From: JANWHQ01 sp963775275 | Lineage (GTDB): Bacteria; Pseudomonadota; Alphaproteobacteria; Caulobacterales; Caulobacteraceae | Direction: 5' to 3' | DNA length: 64,000 nt | NCBI GenBank assembly: GCA_963775275.1 | Contig: CAVZII010000005.1 | Span: forward strand, 3,100,001-3,164,000 | Part shown: positions 62,858 to 64,000 of the stretch, piece after piece | How the letters are laid out: each line of letters starts with the position of its first letter | How positions within the stretch are numbered: the stretch's first letter is position 1 | The notes under the pieces: model-generated | What the model saw: the letters and a program-made list of their open reading frames with translations, nothing else | Databases searched by the model: none | What the model was told of the DNA's origin: nothing | Translations under genes and position numbers: made by a program

Positions 62858-63739
62858 CCACGTTTTGTATGATGGCGACGACGACGAGCTTCTTGGGCTT
62901 GCTGCGTGCGAGGAGCTGGTCGGCGAAGGTTTGAGGGTTGGGCTGCAGCGCTTGGTGAAGTGCGGCGAGGTAGAGCTGCGCTGGGTGGCTGCGGGCGCAG
63001 ATGAAGCGCAGTCCCTTCCACTGACCGGAGTCCCGATCGAAGGGTGCGACGCCGGCGAGGGAGGCGGCCTGTCCGCGATCCATGGAGCCGAGCTCGGGCA
63101 TGCGGACCACGAGGGTGGCGCCGACGATGGGACCGACGCCCGGAAGGCTGAGCAGCAGGCGCAGCCGTTGCTGCAGATCCGGCTCGGCCTTGATACATCT
63201 CAGGATGTCGGCGGCGAGCTTCGCCTTCAGCTGGGTCAGGGTCCGGATCTGGGCTCTGATCACGATGGCGACATCCTTGAGCGTGACGCTGTCCAGGAAG
63301 GTCTTCAGCTCGGCGGCCTGGTCGCTGATCTGCTCATAGGCAGTGAGCCGCTCGGCAAGCTCCAGGAGCCTGGGATCCTGGGCCGCCTTCACCGCTTCGA
63401 CCTGGGCCGTGGCGGCGGCGATCAGTTGCGCATCCAGCCGGTCGTTCTTGGCCCGTCGGCGCTTCAGCTGGGCGAAGCGGCGCACCTCGATCGGCTGATG
63501 CACCACCACCTCGAACCCTGCTTGTTCCAACGCTTGGCGCACCTTGCGTTCGTAACCGCCGGTCGCCTCCAGGCCGACCCGGCCCACCTCCCGCGCTTCA
63601 GCCAGCCGATCAGCTCGGTGATCCCTGCTGGATCGTTCGGGGCCTTTATGACGCCTTCCAGGCCGTGCGCCGCCGCGTCCAGCTGGCGCTTGCCTACATC
63701 GATCCCGGCGACCTTCGTGTTAGACTTCAACTGTTCCAC
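62858..63739 (-). pseudogene. IS110-family transposase, one frameshift, no own stop codon
   Basis: From GTG 63739 (AAGGAGGGG 4 bases ahead): VAGIDVGKRQLDAAAHGLEG (RuvC-like DEDD domain, first Asp), then one frame on GRVGLEATGGYERKVRQALE, FAQLKRRRAKNDRLDAQLIA, and the C-terminal Tnp_20 part LLLSLPGVGPIVGATLVVRM and SLAGVAPFDRDSGQWKGLRF with the usual Ser region. The shift lies near 63594-63597 (AAGCG for AAGGCG). The last 20 or so residues of the family are missing, and the frame reads into the flanking repeat. Probably inactive unless both are assembly artefacts. Confidence 0.8.
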
Positions 63740-63935
63740 CGACCCCTCCTTGTGGCTTCGGACCTCAAAGTCCCTGCAACCATCCGGGTCATGGAAACGT
63801 CGGCGGCGGCCATGCTCCCCCGCAGCCCACAAGGCTCAGGGAGACGCGGCCCCTCCACCGACAGTCCGCCTGGCGTTGCAGCGTCAGGCGGACGTCCGGA
63901 AGACGCCGCAAAACTAACAGCTTTCAAACAGACAA
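63740..63935 (-). ncRNA. candidate bridge-RNA region of the IS110 element
   Basis: The non-coding end upstream of the transposase is where IS110 elements encode a bridge RNA. Here it holds a strong hairpin on the minus strand, GTCCGCCTG-(12 nt)-CAGGCGGAC (about 63867-63896), and a GCGGGGGAGC segment whose GGGGGAG equals the rejoined target (GGGGGAGGGGG). Length and position fit; the RNA itself is inferred, and G-runs match easily by chance. Confidence 0.3.
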
Positions 63936-64000
63936 GGGGGACCCTCCGTAGCCCAGAGGGCGAAGGAGGGTGGAGGGGGCTCGACGCGCGCCGGGCGCGG
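63936..64000 (+). repeat. right half of DUF559 cassette, unit D (rest of P2 and leader), cut by the window edge
   Basis: GGGGGACCCTCCGTAGCCC, AGAGGGCGAAGGAGGGTGG, AGGGGGCTCGACGCGCGCC, GGGCGCGG equals the stretch that precedes the DUF559 start in unit A. A DUF559 or mini-DUF559 start is therefore expected about 14 bases past the window end. Confidence 0.85.

Larger units (their letters stand above)
62858..63935 (-). mobile_element. IS110-family insertion sequence inside the P2 hairpin
   Basis: Flanks 62853-62857 (GGGGG) and 63936-63940 (GGGGG) rejoin to GTTGGGGG-(A)-GGGGGACCC, the uninterrupted repeat of units A-C. No target duplication is needed if the A at 63935 belongs to the target, as expected for IS110 elements. 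The element spans about 1078 bp, with the transposase gene on the minus strand and about 196 bp of non-coding DNA upstream of it. Confidence 0.75.

Noticed and set aside
1..64000. tRNA or rRNA genes
   Set aside because: I saw no cloverleaf-like sequence with T-loop GTTCRANNC and acceptor pairing; a covariance-model scan would be needed to exclude one.

Overview
The window reads as chromosomal DNA of a very GC-rich alphaproteobacterium of the Caulobacterales, most like Phenylobacterium or Caulobacter. The inference rests on an ECF sigma/NrsF-type anti-sigma pair beside a DUF2282-DUF692 (bufferin) operon, an aa3 oxidase operon ordered coxB-coxA-ctaB-small CoxF-like gene-coxC-DUF983-SURF1-thrC-M16 peptidase, TonB-receptor-centred catabolic genes, and GGAGG-type ribosome sites. 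No 16S or tRNA gene was seen, so the genus is not proven.

Layout. 1-1936: bufA/bufB (minus) opposite a sigF-nrsF pair (plus). 1956-6590: housekeeping genes (YceI, acyl-CoA dehydrogenase, peroxiredoxin, YqgE, SnoaL). 6796-9084: an accessory patch with an IS1595-family element, a decayed HNH-like gene and two large paired palindromes. 9116-28296: a cluster for import and extracytoplasmic oxidation of an unknown organic compound: AAHS-type transporter, two PQQ dehydrogenases with C-terminal cytochrome c domains, three secreted CDRxCL proteins, SGNH hydrolase, TonB receptor with a divergent AraC regulator, carotenoid/lignostilbene oxygenase, three secreted SnoaL-like proteins and an SMP-30-like protein. 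28420-37991: an exported CHAT protease, a TPR protein, a two-component system, a membrane-anchored caspase-like protein and unknown secreted proteins, ending in a strong terminator. 38179-45697: SDR, DUF805, the EF-P modification set (epmB, epmA, efp), a stand-alone Lon N-domain protein, GGDEF-EAL and GNAT. 45773-54446: M16 peptidase, thrC and the cytochrome oxidase operon. 54818-62688: TldD, a truncated M28 peptidase, a repeat/DUF559 nuclease array, a duplicated SDR-YbjN segment, a MarR regulator and a small secreted protein. 62858-63935: an IS110-family element sitting inside another copy of the DUF559-associated repeat.

The most unusual structure is the DUF559 cassette: a small VSR-like nuclease gene framed by paired GC-rich hairpins, present once with a full gene and twice as tandem copies carrying the same in-frame internal deletion. 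A fourth copy is split by the IS110 element and probably continues past the right edge. The layout recalls an autonomous element with its deletion derivatives.

Caution: at least nine otherwise well-conserved genes, including thrC and a cox operon gene, are each broken by what looks like a single-base shift. This suggests indel errors in the assembly, so most of these 'pseudogenes' may be intact in the organism.
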